Numbered from the stretch's first letter, positions 8,161 through 16,047 are shown. The stretch is 43,643 nucleotides of DNA from an uncultured Oscillospiraceae bacterium (GCA_934636865.1 CAKUBI010000017.1:1-43643); one strand, 5' to 3'. Notes: generated by a model not told the origin, from the letters alone. Numbers and translations: made by a program.

Positions 8161-9678
8161 TCAGCCCCAGGTCGCAACGGCGAAGTCCACATACCCCGTC
8201 GCGCTGCAAACAACGTTCTGCAGCTGAGCGCTGTGCGCACGGAAGTACTCGACCTGGTAAATGGGCACATACCAGCAGGTCGCGTTCGCCTCGGCGATGA
8301 TCCGGTGGATCAGATCGGTGCGGGCATTCGCATCCATCTCGACGCGCATCTCGTTAACAAGCTCGTCCATCTCATCCGTGGCAACGGATGCGGGCGTGTT
8401 GGAGCGGCGGTCGGAGTGGAAGCGGCTGACATAGGTGGCGGCGTTGGCGGGAGACCAGGATACGATCGCCGCGCTCAGCGTGTCGGTCGCCATCGCAGCC
8501 TGATAGGTCGCGGAATCGGTGGAGTCGATTACAACGTTGATGCCGAGCTCCGCAAGCTCAGACTGCATGATCGTGGCGATCGCCGTCTTGGTATCGTTGG
8601 AGCAGAGGATGTTCATCGTCACCGTGGAGGGATCGCCGCCCCAGGCCGCCAGATACTCCTTGGCCTTGTCCAAATCGTAGCTGTAGGCGTTGGTGTCCAC
8701 GGATTCGGCATAGCCCATGGGAACGCAGGAATAGGAGGGCTCGCCATAGCCGTTGAGCGCGCCGGCCACGATATCCTCGCGGTTGATCGCATAGGCGACC
8801 GCCAGACGCAGGTTCGGATCGACAAACGGACCGTTGACCGCATTGAGATACAGGAAGAAGTTTTCAACGGAGACGACTTCTTCCATATCGATGCCGTCCT
8901 CCGCCTTCAGGCGGTCAATGTCCGTGGAGGACACCGAGTAAATAAAGTCCACGTCGCCGGATTCAAGCGCCATCGTGCGGGTCGTACCCTCGGGAATGAT
9001 GGAGAACACCAGATTTTTGATGGACGGCGTACGCTCAGCGTCAAAGTAAGTCTCGTTCGCTTCAAACTTCAGCGCGTTGCCCTTGTCCCAGGAAATGTAC
9101 TTGTACGGGCCAGTGCCGACGGGGTTGGCACTGAAATCATTACCGGATTCGATCAGGCTGTGAGGAAGGATGCAGTTGAAGTGATAGGCCAGATCGAAGA
9201 GCAAGTTGGGCGTGGGCTCGCTCGTGACGATCTTCACGGTGTTGTCGTCAACGACCTGGACCTCAGAGATCGCGCTCGTGTAGGCGCTGGTCCTGTCATA
9301 GGACTTGGCGTATTCGATGGAGGCTTTGACGTCCTCCGCCGTCAGCGTATCGCCGTTGTGGAAGGTCACGCCCTGCTTGAGCACGAACGTCCACTCCGTG
9401 TCGCTGTCCTGCGAATAGCTTTCCGCAAGATCCAGCTCGGGCTGAAGCGTCTTCATGTCGATACGGGTCAGGCCATTATAGGTCAGCTGGTTCATCTGCG
9501 CACACATCAGAGAGTCCGTATCGCAGGTGGAGAGATAATCCGGTTCATCTGTCAGTGCTACGTTCAGGGTATCTTTCTCAGTTGTGTCGGGAGCATTGGA
9601 GTTGTCTCCGCAGCCCGCCAGCAGGCTGGCGACCATGCAGAGCGCCAGCGCAAGAGTAAGAAATCGCTTCAGCTTCAT
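8161..9678 (-). CDS. Extracellular substrate-binding lipoprotein (family 5, oligopeptide/dipeptide type)
   Basis: A 505-residue lipoprotein that captures the substrate outside the membrane and hands it to the permeases. The N-terminus is a lipoprotein signal, MKLKRFLTLALALCMVASLL, followed by AGC as the lipobox with Cys22 as the lipidated residue. The mature part starts with a flexible NSNAPDTTEKD linker. Family-5 marks include WTFVLKQGVTFHNGDTLTAEDV, NPVGTGPYKY and AVAYAINREDI. It is the first gene of the operon, with AAAGGAAA as ribosome binding site. The sequence does not reveal the ligand. Neighbouring hydrolases suggest an amide or gamma-glutamyl conjugate rather than ordinary nutrition peptides. 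Confidence 0.95.
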   Translation of the reverse strand: MKLKRFLTLALALCMVASLLAGCGDNSNAPDTTEKDTLNVALTDEPDYLSTCDTDSLMCAQMNQLTYNGLTRIDMKTLQPELDLAESYSQDSDTEWTFVLKQGVTFHNGDTLTAEDVKASIEYAKSYDRTSAYTSAISEVQVVDDNTVKIVTSEPTPNLLFDLAYHFNCILPHSLIESGNDFSANPVGTGPYKYISWDKGNALKFEANETYFDAERTPSIKNLVFSIIPEGTTRTMALESGDVDFIYSVSSTDIDRLKAEDGIDMEEVVSVENFFLYLNAVNGPFVDPNLRLAVAYAINREDIVAGALNGYGEPSYSCVPMGYAESVDTNAYSYDLDKAKEYLAAWGGDPSTVTMNILCSNDTKTAIATIMQSELAELGINVVIDSTDSATYQAAMATDTLSAAIVSWSPANAATYVSRFHSDRRSNTPASVATDEMDELVNEMRVEMDANARTDLIHRIIAEANATCWYVPIYQVEYFRAHSAQLQNVVCSATGYVDFAVATWG

Positions 9679-9805
9679 TTTGGTGTTTCCTTTCTAATCT
9701 TATTTCTTCGCTTATGTGCTTTATACACAAGTCCGACCGTGCTTTGCCCGACCGGCTTAGGTAACATGATACCATCTCTCCAATTTTTTTAATAATACCG
9801 TTTTT

Positions 9806-9819
9806 ATTATTGCAATAAT
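9806..9819. promoter_or_regulatory. 14-bp perfect palindrome in the divergent lysR/importer intergenic region
   Basis: ATTATTGCAATAAT is a perfect dyad in an otherwise AT-rich 278-base gap between the binding-protein gene and lysR. It overlaps the proposed -35 box of lysR. LysR-type regulators usually bind imperfect dyads in such shared regions and repress their own gene while activating the divergent one. No convincing importer promoter could be read on the minus strand; the activated promoter may lack a good -35. Confidence 0.5.
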
Positions 9820-9837
9820 CGTTTTTTAGTATATAGT
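9810..9837 (+). promoter_or_regulatory. Candidate lysR promoter (TTGCAA, 16 bp, TATAGT)
   Basis: The boxes TTGCAA (9810-9815) and TATAGT (9832-9837) are spaced by 16 bases. The -35 lies inside the palindrome at 9806-9819, which would fit autorepression. The leader to the lysR ATG would be about 110 bases. Confidence 0.5.
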
Positions 9838-9956
9838 AAGTGGAAGAACACCGATGACAAACGCGTCCGTGCTGTATTATGATAACGGCGTGATGGGTCC
9901 CATCCGCCTTATCTGCCCATCCCGGACTTGCCTATGTCATCATAGGAGGTATTCCA

Positions 9957-10904
9957 ATGACGAACAATCAGATTCACTACATGGTAGAGGTCGCAAAGAC
10001 CGGGAGCGTCAATCAGGCCGCGCGTAATCTCTTCATTTCGCAGTCGTCCCTTTCCGGGGCGATCCAAAGCGTCGAGTCAGAGTTTGGCCGCAAGATATTC
10101 GCGCGCAGTGTCAAGGGTATGGCGCTGACGCCCTTCGGGCGCCAGTTCATCGCCTACATCACCCCCATCGACCGCCAGCTCCAACAGCTGTATTCCATGC
10201 GCATGACCGCCGTTTCCGCGCAGGAATCCCTATCTGTGATCAGCAATGGTTTTTACTATCTTTCCGATATCGTCACCTCTATGGGCCAGCGCCGCAAGGA
10301 GAACGGCCTGCATGTCTTTCTTCGCGAAGAGTACAGCGGGAACGTCGCAGACGCCGTCATGAACGGTGAAGCCGACATTGCCGTTGTCCGCATCTGGAGC
10401 TGCTACAGAGATCAGCTTTTGGAGCGCTTTCTCTCCTCCAATCTGCTCTACCATCCTCTGTGCAGCATGGAGCTCGGCGTTGACGTCGGCCCGATGAATC
10501 CCTTCTTCCACTCGCAGGAGGTCGATCTTCTTCCAGAACAGCTGGCAGGATATCCTCAGATCATCGACGAAAGTCTTGACTACGGCCCCTATGCCGATAT
10601 CCTCTCCAAGCTCGGGCTGCAGATGGAGCGCACCCGTTATGTGGTCAACTCCCGCGCAGCCATATATGAGATCCTGTCCAAAACGGACGGCTACGTGCTC
10701 AACTCCAGAAAGGCGACGAACGACGGAAAGGTGAAGCACGATTCCTACGAATGGCGCTTTCTGCCGTTCCGAAACTGCAGCATCACCTCCGAGATCGGCT
10801 GGGTGCGGCGGGAAAACAGCGTGCTGACGCCCGAGGCAAAGGAATTCATCCATCTGCTGCAGAATCACCTGCTTTTATGTATCGGCTGCGACTATAATAT
10901 TTGA
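9957..10904 (+). CDS. LysR-family transcriptional regulator
   Basis: A 315-residue DNA-binding regulator. Residues 1-60 form the LysR winged helix-turn-helix (SVNQAARNLFISQSSLSGAI, then SEFGRKIF, then GMALTPFGRQF). The rest is a periplasmic-binding-like effector domain with weaker family resemblance (EADIAVVRIWS at about 140). The start is fixed by AGGAGGT 6 bases upstream. It is divergent from the importer operon, the usual arrangement for a regulator of that operon. The inducer is probably the imported compound or a breakdown product. Downstream on the same strand come a 38-codon membrane gene and an M20 amidohydrolase. Confidence 0.93.
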   Translation: MTNNQIHYMVEVAKTGSVNQAARNLFISQSSLSGAIQSVESEFGRKIFARSVKGMALTPFGRQFIAYITPIDRQLQQLYSMRMTAVSAQESLSVISNGFYYLSDIVTSMGQRRKENGLHVFLREEYSGNVADAVMNGEADIAVVRIWSCYRDQLLERFLSSNLLYHPLCSMELGVDVGPMNPFFHSQEVDLLPEQLAGYPQIIDESLDYGPYADILSKLGLQMERTRYVVNSRAAIYEILSKTDGYVLNSRKATNDGKVKHDSYEWRFLPFRNCSITSEIGWVRRENSVLTPEAKEFIHLLQNHLLLCIGCDYNI

Positions 10905-11003
10905 CAGTTTTGCCCTATAGTTAAATCTGAACATTTTTTTACTTTCATTTTTTATCATGATAACGAAGTACCGCTGTCAGGATAGATCGGAGGTCGTTTT
11001 TTC

Positions 11004-11120
11004 ATGTCGTTTCCCATCGCGCTTACCGGCAAAAACAGTCTTTTGGATTGGGGTCTTTGGATCATACTTATTCTTCTGGCCGCGCTCGTGCTCTGGATAC
11101 AGTACCGCCCCCCCAAATAG
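11004..11120 (+). CDS. 38-residue single-span membrane microprotein
   Basis: This small gene has its own ribosome binding site (GGAGGT at 10989-10994, 9 bases before ATG). The product starts MSFPIALTGKNSLLDWGLW, has one hydrophobic helix at about residues 17-32 (rich in Ile, Leu, Ala and Trp), and ends with a short basic tail, QYRPPK. It lies 99 bases after lysR and 68 bases before the M20 gene, on the same strand. I do not recognise it. Its length, clean helix and good start site argue for a translated membrane microprotein, perhaps an accessory to the importer or a membrane anchor. Chance coding cannot be excluded for so short a frame. Confidence 0.55.
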   Translation: MSFPIALTGKNSLLDWGLWIILILLAALVLWIQYRPPK

Positions 11121-11188
11121 CTTTCGCCTGCCTGTGAATACATATTCCATATTATAATAAAATTTTATTGTGAGGTGTTTTGAAACAG

Positions 11189-12547
11189 ATGGATAAGATC
11201 GAGCAAAAAATTTGCGATATCATTGATGCGCACCGCGAGGAGCTGATCGCATTCGGTGAGGATCTGTGGACCCACGCCGAATTGGGCTTTCAGGAATTCC
11301 GTACCGCAGAAAAGTTCGCGGAGAAAATGAAGGGGCTTGGCCTTCGCACGCAGGAGGGCCTCGCCGTTACGGGTGTCAAAAGCTATTTAAAGGATGACGC
11401 GCACGGTCCCACCGTCTGTCTGATGGGTGAGTTCGACGGTCTGCCCATTCCGACGCATGCTTACGCCAACCCCGAGACCGGCGCGGCGCATTGCTGCGGT
11501 CATCATGCGCAGGCAACCGGTGTGGTCGGCGCGGCCATCGCGCTGTCCGACCCGGAGATCGCGGCTTCTCTGGCGGGAAATGTCGTGTTCTTCGGCGTTC
11601 CCGCCGAGGAATATGTCGAGATCGCAAAGCGCAATGAGATGCGCAATCAGGGACTGATCCGTTACGGCTGCGGCAAATGTGAGCTGATCCGGATCGGTGC
11701 AATGGATGATCTGGATATCGTCGTCGGCCATCATGCTTCGACTTCTAAAAAATATCTCGTCGCCAACCGCTCCTGCAACGGCTTTGTCACCAAGATGGTG
11801 CAGTTCCACGGAAGAGCCGCTCATGCGGCGGGCGAGCCCCAGCGCGGCATCGACGCCATGAGCGCAGCCAATATCGCCATGCATGCCGTCGATGTTCAGC
11901 GGGAGTCGTTCCGCGACGAGGACACAATCCGCGTGCACAGCTGCATTTCCAAGGGCGGCGACGCGGCAAACATTATTGCCGACGACGTGCGCCTGGAGTA
12001 TTCCATCCGCGGAAAAACGATCCCCGCCTATATGGACGCCGCCAAAAAGGTCGATCGCTCCCTGCGCGCGGGCGCCGTCGCCACCGGCTGCGGCCTGACC
12101 ATCACCAACCTCCCCGGAAACCTGCCGATCGTCCCTGTGAAGGACGCAAGCGTCATTGAAGAGGCACTCTCGCACGTCTGCGGCGATACGCCCATCACCT
12201 GCACCGGTCCGGAGTTCCACTCCACCAGCTCCGGCGACTACGGAGATGTCAGCTGCCTGATGCCGCTGCTGCAGTTCAACACCGGCGGCTTCCGCGGCGC
12301 GCTGCATACGCCCGATGTAGAACTGGACGATATCGACGATGCCTACGTCATTCCCGCAAAGGTGTTTGCCCTGACTGCCTATAAGCTGCTGAAAAACGGC
12401 GGCGACCGCGCCGAAGCCATTATCGAAAGCTTTGAAGCCGTACTGACAAAAGAGCAGTATATCGACCTGATGGAAAGCATGCTCTCTGTTGAGAACATTC
12501 CAATGGAGCCGCTCCCCCTGCTGGACGAAAAGAGCAAAGTCGTCTGA
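11189..12547 (+). CDS. M20-family amidohydrolase (AbgB-like, p-aminobenzoyl-glutamate/N-acyl amino acid hydrolase branch)
   Basis: A cytosolic metallohydrolase of about 452 residues that cleaves an amide bond in an aminoacyl or benzoyl-amino acid compound using two metal ions. Candidate metal and catalytic residues are visible in GEFDGLP (about 80-86), HCCGHHAQ (Cys103/His105), VPAEE (Glu140-141), VGHHAS and the late EFHSTSSGDYGDV. The dimerisation segment begins near FHGRAAHAAGEP. The ATG at 11189 is preferred. A TTG three codons earlier lies only 1 base from GAGGTG (11173-11178), while the ATG has about 10 bases of spacing. This branch includes AbgB and indole-3-acetyl-amino acid hydrolase relatives. 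It is divergent from the importer and presumably acts on the same substrate. Confidence 0.9.
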   Translation: MDKIEQKICDIIDAHREELIAFGEDLWTHAELGFQEFRTAEKFAEKMKGLGLRTQEGLAVTGVKSYLKDDAHGPTVCLMGEFDGLPIPTHAYANPETGAAHCCGHHAQATGVVGAAIALSDPEIAASLAGNVVFFGVPAEEYVEIAKRNEMRNQGLIRYGCGKCELIRIGAMDDLDIVVGHHASTSKKYLVANRSCNGFVTKMVQFHGRAAHAAGEPQRGIDAMSAANIAMHAVDVQRESFRDEDTIRVHSCISKGGDAANIIADDVRLEYSIRGKTIPAYMDAAKKVDRSLRAGAVATGCGLTITNLPGNLPIVPVKDASVIEEALSHVCGDTPITCTGPEFHSTSSGDYGDVSCLMPLLQFNTGGFRGALHTPDVELDDIDDAYVIPAKVFALTAYKLLKNGGDRAEAIIESFEAVLTKEQYIDLMESMLSVENIPMEPLPLLDEKSKVV

Positions 12548-12596
12548 CCTCTTCGAATCCCCCGCCAAAGCCCGTCAAGTCTCCCCATAATAAAGC

Positions 12597-12651
12597 AAAT
12601 GCCTACAGCATTGGCCAATCCGAAAAGGACTGCCTAATACTGTAGGCATTT
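12597..12651. terminator. Bidirectional terminator between the M20 gene and ssrA
   Basis: A perfect 12-base inverted repeat (AAATGCCTACAG at 12597-12608, complement at 12640-12651) encloses a 31-base loop. Short A and T edges serve both directions. It lies 49 bases after the plus-strand M20 gene and 4 bases beyond the 3' end of the minus-strand tmRNA. Confidence 0.7.
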
Positions 12652-12655
12652 TAAT

Positions 12656-13002
12656 TGGTGGAGGCGGCGGGAGTCGAACCCGCGTCCGAAAGCACTTTAA
12701 CAGGACTTTCTCCGGGCGCAGTCAGGATTTAAACATTCCCTCCACGCAAGGACACCTGACGGACCTTACGCTTCAGTAGAGTCATGATGCGTGGGCGCGT
12801 CAACTCTTTCACGCCTCACGGACGCCACGTTCACGACGCCTTCCCCGGTCCGTGGCCTCCCCGGTTCAGACGGCCGCCTACTTAGGCAGCGACAGCAACT
12901 TCGTTGTTGTTCTTTAATTTATAAGTCGCCCGTTTTATAGAGGCCAGGCGCCTCTGCCCGCTTATCCTGCCTCCACACCCCCGTCGAAACCGGTACGCCC
13001 CC
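12656..13002 (-). ncRNA. ssrA: Transfer-messenger RNA (tmRNA)
   Basis: A 347-base one-piece tmRNA that, with SmpB, rescues stalled ribosomes and tags the nascent protein for degradation. The tRNA-like ends are clear. The 5' GGGGGCG pairs with 3' CGCCTCC, followed by discriminator A and an encoded CCA (12656-12658). The T-arm reads GCGGG-TTCGACT-CCCGC, and the 5' part has the conserved TACCGGTTTCGAC. The message part ends NNNEVAVAA-stop (12882-12911), with the typical small hydrophobic degron tail ending AA. The exact resume codon is uncertain; a Lys codon directly precedes the Asn triplets. GC-rich stems after the stop fit the pseudoknots. No clear promoter was seen upstream. Confidence 0.96.
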
Positions 13003-13032
13003 GTATCGCCGGCCTGGACTTCGTATCGCTCG

Positions 13033-13113
13033 CCCTGCCGCAAAGCGGCAGGGTTCGTTCACTCCGTCAGGTCTCCTCTTCAAACGGCAAACGCTTTGCC
13101 GGTTTGCCGTTTG
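13033..13113. repeat. Two strong hairpins between cyclophilin gene and ssrA
   Basis: The first is CCCTGCCGC-AAA-GCGGCAGGG (13033-13053), a 9-base stem with a 3-base loop. The second is CAAACGGCAAAC with its perfect complement around a 9-base loop (13081-13113). Neither has a T-run on the minus strand, so neither looks like a plain terminator. They may shape the 3' end of the cyclophilin message, or be a REP-like intergenic element upstream of ssrA. The rest of the gap 13003-13187 shows no gene. Confidence 0.6.
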
Positions 13114-13187
13114 AGAAAGGATGAAAGCAGCGCTTGCGCGCCGCGAACAACAACAGGGTCTGTTGTGCGAAAGCAAAAAACAAAAAA

Positions 13188-13709
13188 TTACATCTTCTCC
13201 GGCGCAGGATAGTCAACGCCCTGCGTATCCACGCGGATGGACTTGATGACCTGCGGCTTTTTCGGCATGTCGTTGTACATGTTGCGGTTCACGCGGGAGA
13301 TGTCCACCGCGGCCTGCGCGTTCTCGGTGATCTTGCCGAATGCGGCGTACTGACCGTCGAGATGCGGCGCGTCGGCTACCATGATGAAGAACTGGCTGCC
13401 CGCGCTGTCGGGGATCATAGTGCGCGCCATGGAGAGAACGCCCAGCGTGTGCTTGAGGTCGTTCTTGAAGCCGTTGGCGGAGAACTCGCCCTTGATCTCG
13501 TAGCCGGGGCCGCCCGTGCCGTTGCCGTCCGGATCGCCGCCCTGGATCATGAAGCCGGGGATAACGCGATGGAATACCACGCCGTCATAAAAGCCGGAGT
13601 TCGCCAGCGCGATGAAGTTGTTGACGGTGTTGGGCGCGATCTCGGGATAGAGCTCGCCGCTCATCACCGCGCCGCTTTCCATTTCAATGGTCACAATGGG
13701 ATTTGCCAT
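13188..13709 (-). CDS. Cyclophilin-type peptidyl-prolyl cis-trans isomerase
   Basis: A 173-residue cytosolic isomerase that speeds folding around Xaa-Pro bonds. Cyclophilin active-site segments are all present: FHRVIPGFMIQGGDP (with the catalytic Arg at 48), GTGGPGYEIKGEF, LSMAR and SAGSQFFIM. Phe and Gln residues lining the pocket are kept. There is no signal peptide, so it acts inside the cell. AAGGAG lies 7 bases before the ATG. It follows the unknown membrane-protein gene on the same strand by 17 bases, so the two are probably co-transcribed. Confidence 0.95.
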   Translation of the reverse strand: MANPIVTIEMESGAVMSGELYPEIAPNTVNNFIALANSGFYDGVVFHRVIPGFMIQGGDPDGNGTGGPGYEIKGEFSANGFKNDLKHTLGVLSMARTMIPDSAGSQFFIMVADAPHLDGQYAAFGKITENAQAAVDISRVNRNMYNDMPKKPQVIKSIRVDTQGVDYPAPEKM

Positions 13710-13726
13710 AGTTTTTCTCCTTATTG

Positions 13727-14779
13727 TTATTTCGCAAGCAGGCTCACGCCGCGCTCGCTCAGATATTGCAGTAAAAGTGCGCTGTTCTGCTGATTGTCCT
13801 CAAACCGGGCGAGGGTCTTACCGTCGTGTCCGACGAGCTTTCGGCCCTGCGCGCCGCTCTGCATGATCCCCGCGATATCCGCGCAGCGGAAGCTGCGCGT
13901 GCCGCCGAGCGTCGGCTGGTAGATGAGCGAGCCGCCGTCCACGGCGAGATAGCGCCGGGCGGAGACCGGCGCGAACAGGCACAGCGCCAGAAGCGCCGCC
14001 GAGAGCAGCGCAAACACCGCGCCCGCGATCACCGGCATATCCTCCGTGGGACGGAACATGCGCACGACGCTGTAGCCCAGCATCGGCCCGAACATCAGAC
14101 ACCCGATGCCGCCGACCACGTAGAGGAATATCTTCACGCCCTTGCTCTCGTGCACCGTAAAGCGCTGCGGGACGGCAAAGCCCGCCGCCGCGTTCGCCTG
14201 TGCGGCCCCCGCCGTCGCCAGCAGGTCCTGAGAACGGGCCGCCCGCTCCGGTTCAGTGTAGGCCAGGACCTTCTGCTTGGACGAAAGCACGCCGAGAAGG
14301 CCGATGACCATGCCGATGAGCATGTTCGGCGCCATAAGGCTCCAGTTTTCCGGCATCATGAGCGACTCCCACGCCAGCTGCGCGACCGAAATGCCGAGCC
14401 ACGCAGCGTCGGCCTGCCAGTCGGGGTCGGTGCAGAGGATGAACATCCACGAGCCGAGCTCCGCGATAAACAGCACGAAGATCGAGCTGAGGATCACCGT
14501 CGTCATGGCAAAGCGCGTGGAGCGCGGCCCGCGAAGCTTCCGGTAGCCATAGCAGGCGGCAATGCCCACAAGAAAGCCGAGCCAGCCGATAAAAAAGCTT
14601 GCAAACGTGCTTGCGAGGAACCATGGCACCGCGCCGACAAGCGCGCCGAGCAGCGCGCCCAGGATACCTAAAACGGCACTGCCGCGCGGCGCATCGTCCG
14701 CGCACGGCATGCTCACAGTCTCTTCCGCCGGACGGGAAAACTGCGCTGGGTCAAAGCCGTACTGCTCTCTCTCATCCAT
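13727..14779 (-). CDS. Membrane protein of unknown function with a C-terminal PH-like cytosolic domain
   Basis: I do not recognise a named family for this 350-residue protein. It starts with a polar stretch (about 1-30) and has four or so membrane spans between about 33 and 170, including a Gly/Ala-rich first helix (GILGALLGALVGAVPWF). An Ala-rich linker (ATAGAAQANAAAGFAVPQ) follows, then two more spans at about 218-275, and a soluble C-terminal domain of about 75 residues (ARRYLAVDGGSLIYQPTLGG, then FRCADIAGI). That last part resembles the short beta-rich bacterial PH-like domains found after membrane helices. GAGGAG precedes the ATG. It sits between smpB and the cyclophilin gene, 34 and 17 bases away, so it is likely part of that transcript. 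Confidence 0.75.
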   Translation of the reverse strand: MDEREQYGFDPAQFSRPAEETVSMPCADDAPRGSAVLGILGALLGALVGAVPWFLASTFASFFIGWLGFLVGIAACYGYRKLRGPRSTRFAMTTVILSSIFVLFIAELGSWMFILCTDPDWQADAAWLGISVAQLAWESLMMPENWSLMAPNMLIGMVIGLLGVLSSKQKVLAYTEPERAARSQDLLATAGAAQANAAAGFAVPQRFTVHESKGVKIFLYVVGGIGCLMFGPMLGYSVVRMFRPTEDMPVIAGAVFALLSAALLALCLFAPVSARRYLAVDGGSLIYQPTLGGTRSFRCADIAGIMQSGAQGRKLVGHDGKTLARFEDNQQNSALLLQYLSERGVSLLAK

Positions 14780-14813
14780 CGCTCTGTCGCTCCTCTATTT
14801 TTATTTGCGGGGT

Positions 14814-15281
14814 TCAGCGGCGGTAGTTTTTCATAGTCCGGTCGATCTCGCGCTTGGCATCGCGCCTTGCGGCGTCCTCGCGCTTGTCGTAATTCTTTTT
14901 TCCCTTGCAGACGCCGACCTCGATCTTCACGCGCGCGTCCTTAAAATAGACGCTCAGCGGAACGAGGGCGTAGCCGTCCTGCTTGACGAGCGCGTAGAGC
15001 TTGTTGATTTCACGCTTGTGCAGGAGCAGGCGCTTGGGCCGGTCGGGATCGTGGTTGAAGATATTGCCCTTGTCGTAGGGCGAGATGTGCATCGAGAGGA
15101 CGTTCGCCTCGCCGTTTTTGATGATGACGTAGCTGTCCTTCAGATTCAGCGTACCGGCGCGGATGGACTTGACCTCCGTGCCCTTGAGCTCGATGCCCGC
15201 CTCGTAGCGGTCCTCGACAAAGTAATCATGGAACGCCTTGCGGTTCTGCGCCATGACCTTGATTCCCTTTTTTTCCGCCAC
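14814..15281 (-). CDS. smpB: SsrA-binding protein SmpB
   Basis: A 155-residue RNA-binding protein that carries tmRNA to stalled ribosomes. Family marks include NRKAFHDYFVEDRYEAGIEL near the N-terminus, GTEVKSIRAG, DSYVIIKNGEA, ISPYDKGNIFNHDP and LLLHKREI. The C-terminus KGKKNYDKREDAARRDAKRE is the flexible basic tail that enters the mRNA channel. The start is GTG at 15279-15281, supported by AGGAGGTGA 6 bases upstream. Its RNA partner ssrA lies 1.8 kb downstream on the same strand. Confidence 0.97.
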   Translation of the reverse strand: MAEKKGIKVMAQNRKAFHDYFVEDRYEAGIELKGTEVKSIRAGTLNLKDSYVIIKNGEANVLSMHISPYDKGNIFNHDPDRPKRLLLHKREINKLYALVKQDGYALVPLSVYFKDARVKIEVGVCKGKKNYDKREDAARRDAKREIDRTMKNYRR

Positions 15282-15309
15282 GGCGCGTCACCTCCTTTGC
15301 GTGCTTTAT

Positions 15310-15338
15310 AGTTTAACACAAATTTCCTTCCAGCACAA
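15310..15338 (-). promoter_or_regulatory. Candidate smpB promoter (TTGTGC, 17 bp, TAAACT)
   Basis: On the minus strand TTGTGC (15333-15338) and TAAACT (15310-15315) are spaced by 17 bases, ahead of the smpB ribosome binding site. The -35 matches only three consensus bases, so this is a weak call. The gap 15282-15483 is shared with the divergent NUDIX gene. Confidence 0.35.
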
Positions 15339-15419
15339 GGGCTGTCACAAAAACGTAACATTCGCTTTCATTCTGCCCATCCGGTCCAATTTATAGTAGA
15401 ATTCCGCCCGCCGCCGTGC

Positions 15420-15425
15420 TATAAT
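15420..15425 (+). promoter_or_regulatory. Candidate -10 box for the NUDIX-walR operon
   Basis: A perfect TATAAT lies 58 bases before the NUDIX start. The matching -35 region is poor (TAGAAT at 17 bases), so the promoter may need an activator or use an extended contact. It would drive the whole nudF-like/walRK-yycHI unit, because no better promoter was seen inside. Confidence 0.4.
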
Positions 15426-15483
15426 TTTGGTATCTCTATCATGCTTTGGCGGCGCTTTGCCGCACCTGGGAGGCATTTTTATC

Positions 15484-16047
15484 ATGGACCTGACGGAACG
15501 CCGGCTTTCCCGCGAAACGATCTACGAGGGAAGGATCCTTCATATTTACCGCGACGACATGCTTCTGCCCAACGGCAGGAAAAGCGTGCGCGAGGTCGCC
15601 GATCATCCCGGCGGCGTGGCCATCGTCGCGCTGGACGAAAACGACAATGTGCTCACCGTGAAGCAGTACCGCTATGTTTTCTCGCGCGTGCTCGAGGAGA
15701 TCCCGGCGGGGAAGCTTGAGCGCGGCGAGGACCCCGATGAAGCCGCGCTGCGCGAGCTCAGAGAGGAAACGGGCGCGGTGCCGCAGCGCATGACGGGCCT
15801 CGGCGCGCTGCTCGTCTCCCCCGGCTGCTACAGCGAGGTGCTGCACCTCTACCTTGCAGAAGGCCTCACCTTCGGTGAGCAGCACCCGGATGAGGACGAA
15901 TTTTTAGAGCTGTACCGCACGCCGTTTTCCGACATGCTCGCGCGCGTGATGCGCGGCGAGATCGAGGACGCCAAGACCGTCTGCGGCATTTTGAAGGTCC
16001 ATGCCCTGCGCACGGCGCAAAAAGAGAAAGAGGAGAGAATATCCTGA
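15484..16047 (+). CDS. NUDIX hydrolase, ADP-ribose pyrophosphatase type
   Basis: A 187-residue cytosolic enzyme that splits ADP-ribose or a related nucleoside diphosphate sugar. The NUDIX box is complete: G76-x5-E82-x7-REL-R-EE-TG, in AGKLERGEDPDEAALRELRE. Before it lie the ADP-ribose pyrophosphatase marks HPGGVAIVAL and QYRYVFSRVLEEIPAG. The ATG at 15484 is chosen over an in-frame upstream start because GGGAGG lies 10 bases before it and the protein then starts at the usual family position. The stop codon TGA shares its A with the ATG of walR (16047), so the two are translationally coupled. Confidence 0.93.
   Translation: MDLTERRLSRETIYEGRILHIYRDDMLLPNGRKSVREVADHPGGVAIVALDENDNVLTVKQYRYVFSRVLEEIPAGKLERGEDPDEAALRELREETGAVPQRMTGLGALLVSPGCYSEVLHLYLAEGLTFGEQHPDEDEFLELYRTPFSDMLARVMRGEIEDAKTVCGILKVHALRTAQKEKEERIS

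Noticed and set aside
12656..12750. A conventional tRNA gene at the TTCGA-CCA sequence
   Set aside because: The T-arm and CCA belong to the 3' half of tmRNA; there is no anticodon arm at the right distance.
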